Shown here piece after piece: positions 36,117-44,644 of a stretch of 64,000 bases of DNA. The notes under the pieces were generated by a model. It was not told the DNA's origin. It made no database searches and saw only the letters and a list, made by a program, of their open reading frames with translations. The stretch lies in NCBI RefSeq assembly GCF_011758805.1, contig NZ_JAANOW010000001.1, positions 1,674,001 through 1,738,000 of the forward strand, given 5' to 3'. The stretch comes from Mycolicibacterium fluoranthenivorans (GTDB taxonomy: Bacteria; Actinomycetota; Actinomycetes; Mycobacteriales; Mycobacteriaceae). Both the position numbers and the translations under genes were made by a program. Every line of letters begins with the position of its first letter. The first letter of the stretch is position 1.

Positions 36117-37301
36117 ATGGTGGGCGCCAACTGGCCCGTTCACCTGGAGAGGAACGCCCACGTGAAGGCTCAGCGCCGCTACGACGGAGTGGATGGACCC
36201 CGCGTGGTCATCGCTCACGACTACCTGACGCAACGTGGTGGTGCCGAGAAGGTCGTGTTGTCGATGAGTCGGGCCTTCCCCGATGCGCCGATCTACACGT
36301 TGCTCTACCACCCGGCCGGTACCTACCCCGAATTCGCCGATCGCGATGTGCGGGTCTCGCCGCTGAACCGGATCCCGGTGTTGCGCAAGCACCACCGCGC
36401 GGCACTGCCGCTCCTGCCCGCGGCGGCCTCGTCGATGTTCGTCGACGCCGACGTCGTGGTCACCAGCAGCAGCGGCTGGGCCCACGGGTTCCGCACCAAC
36501 GGCGCCAAGCTGGTGCACTGTCACACACCGGCGCACTGGCTGTACACGACGGACATGTACCTCAACGACGAGGGCGACGGGCTCAAACGCGCGCTGCTGA
36601 AGGTCGCCGGGCCCCCGTTGAAGGCATGGGATCGCCGCGCCGCGGGGACGGTCGACCGGTATCTGGCGGTCTCGACGATGATCAAAGACCGGATCCACGA
36701 CGTCTATGGCATAGATGCCGACGTCTTGCCCTCGCCGGTCGCGATGCGCACCGACGTCGAGGTGGAACCGGTCGGCGAGGTCGAGCAGTGGGCCACCGGT
36801 GACCAGCCGTTCTATCTGTGTGTGTCCCGGCTGTTGCCGTACAAGAACGTCGACAAGGTGGTGCGGGCATTTGCCGGCAGCGACCGTCGGCTGGTGGTGG
36901 TGGGCCGAGGCCCCGAGGCGCGCCACATCGAGCAGATCCGTACACCGAACGTGGCGCTGCTATCCGACCTGACCGATGCGCAGATGGCCTGGCTGTACCA
37001 GTCGTGCCGGGCGCTGATCGCGGCCAGCTACGAGGACTACGGTCTGACGCCGATCGAGGCCGCGGTCTGGGGCAAACCCGCCGTGGTGCTGCGTTGGGGT
37101 GGATTCCTGGACACCGTGGTCGACGGTGTCACCGGGACATTCTTCGATGAGCCGCAGGCCGATTCGATCGCCGCGGCGTTGGACCGATTCGACGCCCAGA
37201 GCTTCGATCCGCAGGTCATCCGCAAGCACGCCGACCAGTTCACCGAGCAGCGCTACGCCGAACGTCTTCATGAGGCGGTCGACGCGCTCGTCGCGCGATG
37301 A
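36117..37301 (+). CDS. GT4-family glycosyltransferase (WbaZ-like)
   Basis: 394 residues from ATG 36117; a GTG at 36162 with GGAGAGGA upstream is an alternative giving 379 residues. It is a GT-B retaining glycosyltransferase: N-terminal VVIAHDYLTQRGGAEKVVLS (acceptor side), the CHTPAHWLYTTDMYL motif, then YLCVSRLLPYKNVDKVVRAF and the C-terminal EDYGLTPIEAAVWGKPAV (nucleotide-sugar Glu). It is cytosolic, adding a sugar to the lipid-linked repeat unit. First gene of the inserted polysaccharide locus, divergent from accD5; a hairpin follows its stop. Confidence 0.88.
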   Translation: MVGANWPVHLERNAHVKAQRRYDGVDGPRVVIAHDYLTQRGGAEKVVLSMSRAFPDAPIYTLLYHPAGTYPEFADRDVRVSPLNRIPVLRKHHRAALPLLPAAASSMFVDADVVVTSSSGWAHGFRTNGAKLVHCHTPAHWLYTTDMYLNDEGDGLKRALLKVAGPPLKAWDRRAAGTVDRYLAVSTMIKDRIHDVYGIDADVLPSPVAMRTDVEVEPVGEVEQWATGDQPFYLCVSRLLPYKNVDKVVRAFAGSDRRLVVVGRGPEARHIEQIRTPNVALLSDLTDAQMAWLYQSCRALIAASYEDYGLTPIEAAVWGKPAVVLRWGGFLDTVVDGVTGTFFDEPQADSIAAALDRFDAQSFDPQVIRKHADQFTEQRYAERLHEAVDALVAR

Positions 37302-37305
37302 CGAA

Positions 37306-37322
37306 CACCCGGCCGCCGGGTG
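37306..37322 (+). terminator. Short hairpin after the first glycosyltransferase gene
   Basis: CACCCGG-CCG-CCGGGTG, 4 nt past the stop. The stem is strong but short, with no T-run. It separates this gene from the next, which has its own promoter-like box. Confidence 0.45.
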
Positions 37323-37389
37323 CCGGTGCGATTGCCGACTCGCAGCGACGACCCCGGGCATGCGGCCGACGGATCGGCGCACCGGTCGC

Positions 37390-37395
37390 TATGGT
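37390..37395 (+). promoter_or_regulatory. -10 element for the acyltransferase-glycosyltransferase operon
   Basis: TATGGT, with a transcript start expected near 37402, followed by AAGGAG at 37413-37418 before the ATG at 37428. Confidence 0.45.
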
Positions 37396-37427
37396 TGACG
37401 CGATTCGTCGACAAGGAGCAGTGATTC

Positions 37428-38108
37428 ATGTTTCGTGAACCGGCTTCGGCAGATCCGGCTGATATAGCCCGGAAGAAGGCCGCCGCTCCGGCGCTGAGGA
37501 TGGCCCCGGAGTCGGAATGGGTTCTCGACGAGAACAACCGAGTGATCCAGTACAAGATGCAGGGCATCGGCTTCGTTCCGAAGGCGAAGAACCGCATCGG
37601 CGAGTTGGTGTTCAATCTGTTGATCACCTACATCCCGTCGCACGCCATCCGGCTTGGGTTTCTGCGGTTGTGCGGGGCCAAGATCGGCAAACACACCCAC
37701 ATTCTGCGCGGCACCACCGTCCTCGATCCGGCCTATCTGACCATCGGTGACGGGGTGGCCATCGGCTTCCGCTGCATGCTGGACGCACGCGCCGGCATCT
37801 ATATCGGCAACCAGGTCACCATCGCCAGCGATGTGCAGATCATCGGTGGGGGCCACGACGTCAATCACCCGGACTTCCTGCCGGTGCCGATTCCGACGGT
37901 GATCTGTGACTACGTGTGGATCGCCAGTCGGGCGATGGTCCTGCCGTCGCTGATCGGCCGCGGCGCGGTGGTGGCCGCGCAGGCGCTGGTGACCAAGGAC
38001 GTCGACGAGTTGAACATCGTCGGTGGGGTGCCTGCCAAGGTGATCGGCAAACGGGATCCAGACGTGCTGCTGTACACCAACACTCGCCGACCCCCGCCGT
38101 TCTACTGA
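37428..38108 (+). CDS. Left-handed beta-helix O-acetyltransferase
   Basis: 226 residues. From about residue 80 hexapeptide repeats form a left-handed beta helix, similar to maltose/serine O-acetyltransferases: IGKHTHILRGTTVLDPAYL, IGDGVAIGF, IGNQVTIASDVQIIGGGHD (catalytic His) and a final VGGVPAKVIGKR. It probably acetylates a sugar of the repeat unit or a nucleotide sugar. It heads an operon of four genes joined by 1-8 bp overlaps. Confidence 0.86.
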   Translation: MFREPASADPADIARKKAAAPALRMAPESEWVLDENNRVIQYKMQGIGFVPKAKNRIGELVFNLLITYIPSHAIRLGFLRLCGAKIGKHTHILRGTTVLDPAYLTIGDGVAIGFRCMLDARAGIYIGNQVTIASDVQIIGGGHDVNHPDFLPVPIPTVICDYVWIASRAMVLPSLIGRGAVVAAQALVTKDVDELNIVGGVPAKVIGKRDPDVLLYTNTRRPPPFY

Positions 38109-39232
38109 TGGGGCGTGTGCTCGGTGGTTCGCTGCACGACCACCGCCTGGTCTTCGTCGCCCCCGACGAAGGGCAGACCGCAGTAGGCGACTACGCCCAG
38201 GACCTGGTGGAGGCGCTGCGCCCGCATTTCGGCGAGGTCGTCGAGGAACGCACCGCCGGCCCGGGCATCGACACCTTGGCCGACGTGCGCCGGCATCGGG
38301 CCCGGGTGCGCACCTTGGTGGCCGACGGGCCCCCCGGCCGGACCCTGGTGCACGCCGAGTTGTCGACCGGGGTGATGCCCACCTTCTGGGCGGTTGCGGG
38401 CCTGTCCGGAGTGCCGGTGACCGCCACCATCCACGATCCGCCCCAGGGTTTGTGGTTCCTGGCCCGGCCGCGGTTCATCGCCAAGTCACGGTTGCTCACC
38501 CACGGCATCCACTACCCCTTGCGCCCGTTGTCGCGGGCCATCGAGGGCCGGGTGTACGGGGAACGGACCCTGATCGCGCTGACGGAGAGGGGGCGACAGT
38601 CGATCGAACGTACCTACCCGCGTACCCGCACCGCCTATATCCCGCATCTGGTGCGGGAGCGGCCTGTCATCGCGCCCGCCCAGGAGCGTCCGAAGGCAGT
38701 CGGATTCTTCGGATTCGTCTATCGCGGTAAGGGTTTCGAGCAGATCGCCGAGATCCGGGCCCAACTGCCCGACGATATCCTGATCCGGGTTGCCGGCCGC
38801 GGGACCGAGGACCTGCCCCGAGCCGACGGTATCGAGATTCTCGGCGGGGTCGACGGTGCCGCCGAGGACGCCTTCTTCGCCTCGGTCCGCGCCATCGCAC
38901 TGCCGTACGGCAAACGCCATTTCTACGCCGAGACCTATCCCGCCTCCGGGGTGGTGGCGCACGCGATGGCCTACCGCACGCCGGTCGTCTGCACCGGTTA
39001 CGGGTCGCTGGCCGAACTGGACCCCGAACACGGCGTGGTGGTCGTTCCGCCGGGAGCCGATCCCGGCCGGTTGGCGACCGAGGTCGGCACGCTCCTGAAC
39101 GACGAAGCCCGGCTCACCGAGTTGGGTGTCAACGCCGACCGGACCCGGCAGGAGCGTTCGCCAGCGCGCACCGCAGAGGCGTTCGTGGCGGTCTGGCAAC
39201 AACTCCTCGACGGCAGGTCGGCCGGTGTCTGA
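38108..39232 (+). CDS. Glycosyltransferase (GT4-like)
   Basis: 374 residues; the ATG shares one base with the previous stop. It has the GT-B fold: N-terminal half with VHAELSTGVMPTFWAVAGL and VTATIHDPPQG, and C-terminal half with KAVGFFGFVYRGKGFEQIAE, then LPYGKRHFYAETYPASGVVA and AYRTPVVCTGYGSLAEL. It is likely a cytosolic transferase of the polysaccharide repeat unit. The conserved ExxxxxxE motif is weak, so donor and linkage cannot be guessed. Confidence 0.8.
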   Translation: MGRVLGGSLHDHRLVFVAPDEGQTAVGDYAQDLVEALRPHFGEVVEERTAGPGIDTLADVRRHRARVRTLVADGPPGRTLVHAELSTGVMPTFWAVAGLSGVPVTATIHDPPQGLWFLARPRFIAKSRLLTHGIHYPLRPLSRAIEGRVYGERTLIALTERGRQSIERTYPRTRTAYIPHLVRERPVIAPAQERPKAVGFFGFVYRGKGFEQIAEIRAQLPDDILIRVAGRGTEDLPRADGIEILGGVDGAAEDAFFASVRAIALPYGKRHFYAETYPASGVVAHAMAYRTPVVCTGYGSLAELDPEHGVVVVPPGADPGRLATEVGTLLNDEARLTELGVNADRTRQERSPARTAEAFVAVWQQLLDGRSAGV

Positions 39233-40394
39233 GACGGGCGAACCCGTCGTCCACAAGCCGGGCACGCAGCATCTGACCCACGCCTTGTGGGCGGCGTTCT
39301 GGATGTACGGCGGCCGCGCCGGCGGGATGGTGTGGACGCTGGCGCTGGTCGGTCAGCTGGGTATCGCGGACTACGGCAAGTACGCCATGGCCTACGCGGT
39401 GTACTCACTGATCGGGTCGCCGATCGACAACCTGTTCGTGGTCCGGTCGGTACGGGAGTCGGAGGAGCATTTCCTGTCCGACCGCGCCACCCGATATCTG
39501 CTCGGCGTCGGCTTCATGGCGGTCGGTCTGGCGCTGCTCGAGGTGAACTACGTCGCCGCGTTCGGTCTGTTCGTCTCCGGCGGAGAGTTGACCTTGAAAG
39601 CCTGGGAGAGTCGCACGCTGCGCGACGGTCACCCGCACAAGGCGGCGCAGATCGATACCGGGCGGCAGTTCGCGAGCGTGGTACCGGCCTGCATCTACCT
39701 GTTCGCGGTACCGCACCCCACCTTGCAGATCGCGACGTCCATCCTGGTCGCGCCGTACGTGCTGACCGCCCTGTGGGTGGGACCCATCGCATTGCGGCAT
39801 CGCCCGGGAATCCCGGGCTCACCGCGGCTGATCGCCATCCTGGTCGGCGAGACGTTCGCGATCATGGCCGGCGTGCAGGGTGATCTGCTGCTGCTCGGGT
39901 GGCTCACCAACAGCACCACCGCCGGCTATTACGGCATCTGCACCACGGTCACCCTCGCGATCGTCGCGGTCGGGCAGACCTTCGGCATGTCCTACAACCA
40001 GGCGCTGCGCGACGGCGACGGTCACGTGTCGGCCGGCCCGCCATTGAAGGCCACGGTGCTGCTCGGGGTGGCGGCCGGACTGCTGGTGCTGCTCACCGGT
40101 CTGGTCATGATGGTGGTCCCCGCGGTGCCGGAGGAGCTGGCGGTCGCGATGACCATCATGTCCCTGTTCTGCGCGATGCGCACGATCAGCACGGTGTTCC
40201 AGGCGGTGCTCTACAACCAGCATCGGGACGGCATCCGGCTGATCGCCAATTTCAGTATTGTCCCGATCAGGCTGGGCTTGGTCGCCCTGCTGGTGGGGGC
40301 CGGAGCGGTCGGCGCGGCCATCGCCGCCGTCGTCACCGACGCCCTGCTGTTGGCCATCTATGTTCGCGTGCTGTACCGGAAACCGGTGGCATGA
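39225..40394 (+). CDS. Wzx-like polysaccharide flippase
   Basis: 389 residues with about 12 predicted membrane helices, polysaccharide transporter/MATE-like. The GTG start (VSETGEP) overlaps the previous gene by 8 bp. Helices include ALWAAFWMYGGRAGGMVWTL, the G-rich VLLGVAAGLLVLLTGLVMMV and a C-terminal VGAAIAAVVTDALLLAIYV. Such proteins move undecaprenyl-diphosphate-linked units across the inner membrane to Wzy. Slightly shorter than typical Wzx proteins (about 420). Confidence 0.78.
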   Translation: MSETGEPVVHKPGTQHLTHALWAAFWMYGGRAGGMVWTLALVGQLGIADYGKYAMAYAVYSLIGSPIDNLFVVRSVRESEEHFLSDRATRYLLGVGFMAVGLALLEVNYVAAFGLFVSGGELTLKAWESRTLRDGHPHKAAQIDTGRQFASVVPACIYLFAVPHPTLQIATSILVAPYVLTALWVGPIALRHRPGIPGSPRLIAILVGETFAIMAGVQGDLLLLGWLTNSTTAGYYGICTTVTLAIVAVGQTFGMSYNQALRDGDGHVSAGPPLKATVLLGVAAGLLVLLTGLVMMVVPAVPEELAVAMTIMSLFCAMRTISTVFQAVLYNQHRDGIRLIANFSIVPIRLGLVALLVGAGAVGAAIAAVVTDALLLAIYVRVLYRKPVA

Positions 40395-41542
40395 TCCCAG
40401 ATAAGACGAACCCCGACAGAGCGACCGCCTGTTTCCTGCTGTCCAAGGACCCGGTGGCCGACCACGGCGGCGACGTCGAATTGTCCCGTCTGGTCATGGA
40501 ACTGGCCGCCCAGACCTTCGAGGTGTCGGCGATCTGCCTGTCCCACGAACCGGCGGGGACGCTGGCCTTCGAGGGGGTGCCGCTGGTGCGGGTGGCCAAA
40601 TCGGGTGTGCAGCCCCTGCGCCTGCTCCTCGATGTCGTGCGGACCCGGCGGAGTCTGGTGCACGCCCGGTTCGACAATGACGACCTGGTCGCGGCGATAG
40701 ACGCCGCCGGTGCGGACATCTACGTTGCCGAGCACAGCTATATGGCTGAATCCTTCTTGCGCAGCTCGCGGGTGGGAAAGTCGCGGTTCGTGGTCAACAC
40801 CCACGTGAGTGAATCACTGGTGTGGCGGGCGACCCGGGGGGCGCTCGGCCGGCTGCAGGTCGGGAGGTTGCTCCACGACGAACTGAGGGTGGCGCGGGCC
40901 GCCGATGCGGTGGGTACCTTCGACGCCGAGGAAGCGCAGTTCTATCGCTCCCACGGGGTGCGGGATGCGCGCTGGATGGACATCACACTGCCGCCGGCCA
41001 TGCAGGTCGCCGTCGCCTCGACACCGCGTCGGCTGGTGTTGATGGGCACCCGGGACTGGCCGCCCAACCAGGAGGCCTTCGAAGAGGCACTGCGGCTGTG
41101 GCCGCGGATCGCCGAAGGGATCGACGGCGCCGAGTTGTGCGTGATCGGCGCCAAGGCGGCCAACGCCCCCGAGCCCCAATATCCGCCCGGGGTACGGGAT
41201 CTGGGCTTCGTCGACGACCTTGCCGGCTTCCTCGGGACCTGCCGGGCGATGATCGCGCCGATCCGCACCGGCGGGGGAGTGCGGGTGAAGATCCTGGATG
41301 CGGCGCGCATGGGGCTACCCGTGGTGGGGACCACCGCAGCCGTCGGCTCCCTGGGGGAGCTGTTGGGGCTGGGTGTGTTCGACGGGGACGCGGCCTTCAT
41401 CGAGCAGTGCCGAAAGTACTTGCTGGACAACGCCGGAGCTGCCGAGGCAGGTGACCGGCTGTACCGACTCAACCAGCGATACTGGACCGACCACCGGCCG
41501 CACCGGGCGGTCGCCGAGCTATTGGGCGGTCGTAGCGGGTAG
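40391..41542 (+). CDS. Glycosyltransferase (GT4-like)
   Basis: 383 residues; the ATG overlaps the flippase TGA by 4 bp. The N-terminal DPVADHGGDVELSRLVMELA is an acceptor-side motif; the C-terminal half has LVLMGTRDWPPNQEAFEEAL and APIRTGGGVRVKILDAARMG, then LPVVGTTAAVG, the typical nucleotide-sugar pocket. Third cytosolic transferase of the locus. The tail overlaps the convergent polymerase gene by 24 bp. Confidence 0.85.
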   Translation: MIPDKTNPDRATACFLLSKDPVADHGGDVELSRLVMELAAQTFEVSAICLSHEPAGTLAFEGVPLVRVAKSGVQPLRLLLDVVRTRRSLVHARFDNDDLVAAIDAAGADIYVAEHSYMAESFLRSSRVGKSRFVVNTHVSESLVWRATRGALGRLQVGRLLHDELRVARAADAVGTFDAEEAQFYRSHGVRDARWMDITLPPAMQVAVASTPRRLVLMGTRDWPPNQEAFEEALRLWPRIAEGIDGAELCVIGAKAANAPEPQYPPGVRDLGFVDDLAGFLGTCRAMIAPIRTGGGVRVKILDAARMGLPVVGTTAAVGSLGELLGLGVFDGDAAFIEQCRKYLLDNAGAAEAGDRLYRLNQRYWTDHRPHRAVAELLGGRSG

Positions 41543-42997
41543 TTTCGGCTGTTGTGCCGCAACAGGTTTCGACAGCGGCGCGGCTGCCTTGGGTGAGTCG
41601 AGTGCACCCGCTTTACGTTGCTCGTCGGCGTATTGCAGGAATGTCAAGAAGAACGTGTACATGAAGGCCATCTGTGCGATCACCACGACCGGGTGGTCCA
41701 GGTTCAGGGCGATGATCGAGAACGCCATGAACACACCGCCGAAGAACGCGTACGGCAGCGAGTCGCTTCGGATCAGTTTGGCGGCCACGACGCACCCGAT
41801 GATGATGACCGCCACGAAGGACAGACCGGCGACGAGTCCGCCGCGGTGTACCGCGATCAGCGGTGCGTTGGACACGAAGTTCTCGGTGAATGCGTACGGT
41901 CCGTCTTTGAACTCACGCAGTGACCAACCGCGCCCGAAGATCCAGTGGTCACCCAGGCGCATGGGGAATTCGCGGATCGCGGCGATGCGGTCCGATGCAC
42001 CGGCGTCGTTCTCGCCCAGTGAGCCCGTCAACCGTTTTCGGACCGCCGGGATCGACATCGCGGCCGCGGCCGCGATGAACAGGGTGGCGACGATCACCTG
42101 CCGGTCGCGGGACCGCATCTTGTGGAAGATGAAGACCAGAGCGACTCCGACCAGGACGCTGGAGAGCGCCGCGCGGCTCAGCGTCAGCACGATGCACACC
42201 GACAGCAGGCTCATCAGCGTCACCCGTTGCCATCCGGTGAACAAGATGGCGGCGAGCGCGATACCGATCACCAGGCCGATGCCGGCGGCGTTGGGGTCCG
42301 CCCACATTCCACCCAGGCGTTGGAAGGTCTCGCTACCCTGGCCGACGTCGAACCGGCCGCTCTTGGGCAGCGTGTGGGTACCGCCGGTGATGTAGAACCG
42401 GTCGGCGGCGTAGTAACCGATGATCGAGAACGGCGCGTAGACCCATTTCGTCGTGCCCTGCGCCACGGCGATGGCGCCCATCACGCCGCTGAACGTGCAG
42501 GAGTAGACGACGGCCTTGCCGATCCCTCTCAGCTGGTCGTTCGGGAGTGCCAGCAGGACGAACATGAAGCCCGTGGCGATGCCCCATTTGGCGAAGTCCA
42601 TGATGTTCACGGGCGCGGAGAACGTCACGATCATCGACAGTCCGGACATCAGGATCAACACCAGAACGGCCGTCATCAGCGGCGATCGCCGCCGCACTGC
42701 CCGCGGATACAGCAGGAAGGCCAGCACGGACCCGCATCCGAGCACCAGGTAGATCGGCAGGTGCACGCCGGGGAAGTACCCGAAGGGAAACGCGGTGACG
42801 AAGATCACCGTGCCGTAGTACAGCCACAGCGGATGACGCATCCCGATGTAGACCGCCACGATCAGGGCCAACAGGCCGGCGATCGCGATGACCGCAGGTT
42901 TGCCGCCCAATGCGACGGCAATCGCGGCCAGCGGTCCCAGCACACAGGCGGCAACCCCCGCACCAATCTCAGTTCGTGAATATGCGGGCAGCTTCAA
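41519..42997 (-). CDS. Wzy-like O-antigen/exopolysaccharide polymerase
   Basis: 492 residues; TTG start at 42995-42997 behind AGGAG. About 12 helices, with a large periplasmic loop carrying GGMWADPNAAGIG and another with IFGRGWSLREFKDGPYAFTE, as in the Wzy_C/O-antigen ligase family. It would polymerise flipped repeat units on the outer face of the membrane. The C-terminal 40 residues are polar and rich in Ala/Pro/Lys. It is the only gene of the locus on the minus strand, in the middle, divergent from the chain-length gene. Confidence 0.82.
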   Translation of the reverse strand: MKLPAYSRTEIGAGVAACVLGPLAAIAVALGGKPAVIAIAGLLALIVAVYIGMRHPLWLYYGTVIFVTAFPFGYFPGVHLPIYLVLGCGSVLAFLLYPRAVRRRSPLMTAVLVLILMSGLSMIVTFSAPVNIMDFAKWGIATGFMFVLLALPNDQLRGIGKAVVYSCTFSGVMGAIAVAQGTTKWVYAPFSIIGYYAADRFYITGGTHTLPKSGRFDVGQGSETFQRLGGMWADPNAAGIGLVIGIALAAILFTGWQRVTLMSLLSVCIVLTLSRAALSSVLVGVALVFIFHKMRSRDRQVIVATLFIAAAAAMSIPAVRKRLTGSLGENDAGASDRIAAIREFPMRLGDHWIFGRGWSLREFKDGPYAFTENFVSNAPLIAVHRGGLVAGLSFVAVIIIGCVVAAKLIRSDSLPYAFFGGVFMAFSIIALNLDHPVVVIAQMAFMYTFFLTFLQYADEQRKAGALDSPKAAAPLSKPVAAQQPKLPATTAQ

Positions 42998-43174
42998 TGT
43001 CGATTCATCTCCTGCCAGATCTGCGGTCCCCCTCGCATCGAACTATCCTCGCATTGTCTTCGCTGGATTCGCCACAGGGACCGTGTGCCTGGGAGGTGTC
43101 TCCGGTGTGTTTTGCTAGGCGAGGGCGCTATCGTGAGGGCGTCATGGTGACCAAAGAGCGAACGGAGTGCCCAG
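42998..43174. promoter_or_regulatory. Divergent promoter region between polymerase and chain-length genes
   Basis: 177 bp, visibly less GC-rich than its surroundings. It must contain promoters for both wzy (minus) and the Wzz/kinase operon (plus). I see no confident -35/-10 pair or operator. Confidence 0.4.
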
Positions 43175-44641
43175 TTGGCTGTCGGTGATTATGTGCGGAT
43201 ATTTCGCCGGCTCTGGTGGGTTGTCCTGCTTGCGGCGGTGATCGGTGCCGGTGTCGGCGCTGTGTCGCACCAGTTCTCCAAACAGGAGTACACCTCCACA
43301 GCAAGGCTTTTCGTCAGTACGCAGAGTGGTACCGGGGTCGGCGACGCTTATCAGAACAACTTGTTCTCACAGGAACGGGTGTTTTCTTATGCGGGGCTCG
43401 CCACCAGCGAACAGGTTGCGGCGCGGGCAATCGACCAGGTGAAAGCGCCTATCACCGTCGAAGAATTGCGGGCGAAGATCACCGCGGTTCCGCTGCCACA
43501 AACGGTGTTGCTCGATATCACGGCAACAGACCCGGATCCAGCCACTGCACAGCTTTATGCCAATGCCATTGCCGATCAACTCGTCAAAGTCACCAGTGAA
43601 TTGGAGACATCGCGCCGCGGCGGCGAGCCCGCCGCCGGCGCCATTGTGGTGGATGACGCGAGTTACGGTAGCCCGGTCAAGTCCACCGGTCTGGTCACCC
43701 GCATCCTGCTGGGTGCCCTCGCCGGATTGGCCATCGGGATCGTCCTGGCCGCGATCATCGGCGTCGCGGACACCCGGGTGCGCCGCCGGGAGCGCATCGA
43801 AGACGTCACCGACAGCGCGCTGATCGGCACCCTGGTGGAGAACAACGGTGGCCCGGGCGTCATCGACCTCGCTGCGGGGGGTGTGGCCGTGGAGCGGCTG
43901 CGCGAACTGCGCACCAACATCCAGTTCGCGCGCACCGGGGACGGTAAACACCCGCACGTCATCGCCATCACCAGCCCGTCGGCCGGGGACGGCCGTTCGA
44001 CCACCGCCGCCGACCTGGCCGCGGTACTCGCGGAATCGGGTCACTCGGTGCTGCTGGTCGACGGCGACCTGGTCGATCCGTCGCTGCCGCAGCTGCTGGG
44101 TTTGACCGAGGCCGAGCACGCTCAGGCGGTCGAGAAGGGGCTCACCACCCTGCTCGACAGGCAGTCCACTCTGGCTGAGTCGACCATCCGGGTCGGCGAT
44201 TTCCGGTTGCTGCCGGCCGGTCCGCTGCCCGCCGCGCGTCGCCAGTTGTGGGGCGATGACGCAGCCGCCCAGGTGATCGAAGAGCTGCGCGTGCACTTCG
44301 ACTACGTGCTCATCGACACGCCGCCGTTGATCAAGTACTCCGACGGCGCCGTGCCCGCGGCGCTGGGCGATGGTGCCCTGCTGCTTGCGCGGATCGGTCA
44401 CACTAAGGCGGCCGCCTTACGCAAGGCGTTGACCGTCCTGGCGACCGCTCATGCCGAGCTCATCGGCGTCGTGGCCACCGGTGAGCCCGCGAATCGCAAG
44501 GATCGTGCCGAGCGCAAGGCCGAGGCGCCGGCAGCCGACAGCGGACAGCCCACCGAGGTGATCGGGCAGTTGCCGGTTGTCGCGGCGGACCAGGAATCGG
44601 GTCAGCCACGCCATCGGGCTCAACTGGGACAACCGGAGTAA
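43175..44641 (+). CDS. Chain-length regulator fused to a BY-kinase-like ATPase domain
   Basis: 488 residues; TTG start at 43175 with GGAG about 8 nt upstream. Residues 1-205 form a Wzz domain with flanking membrane helices (LWWVVLLAAVIGAGVGAVSH; ILLGALAGLAIGIVLAAIIG). Residues about 245-430 resemble CpsD/BY-kinase ATPases: Walker A SPSAGDGRSTTA, Walker A' VDGDLVDPS, Walker B VLIDTPP. The Walker A Lys is replaced by Arg, the A' motif has Gly for Ala, and no C-terminal Tyr cluster is present, so autokinase activity is doubtful. It probably sets chain length with the polymerase. Confidence 0.85.
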   Translation: MAVGDYVRIFRRLWWVVLLAAVIGAGVGAVSHQFSKQEYTSTARLFVSTQSGTGVGDAYQNNLFSQERVFSYAGLATSEQVAARAIDQVKAPITVEELRAKITAVPLPQTVLLDITATDPDPATAQLYANAIADQLVKVTSELETSRRGGEPAAGAIVVDDASYGSPVKSTGLVTRILLGALAGLAIGIVLAAIIGVADTRVRRRERIEDVTDSALIGTLVENNGGPGVIDLAAGGVAVERLRELRTNIQFARTGDGKHPHVIAITSPSAGDGRSTTAADLAAVLAESGHSVLLVDGDLVDPSLPQLLGLTEAEHAQAVEKGLTTLLDRQSTLAESTIRVGDFRLLPAGPLPAARRQLWGDDAAAQVIEELRVHFDYVLIDTPPLIKYSDGAVPAALGDGALLLARIGHTKAAALRKALTVLATAHAELIGVVATGEPANRKDRAERKAEAPAADSGQPTEVIGQLPVVAADQESGQPRHRAQLGQPE

Positions 44642-44644
44642 TCC

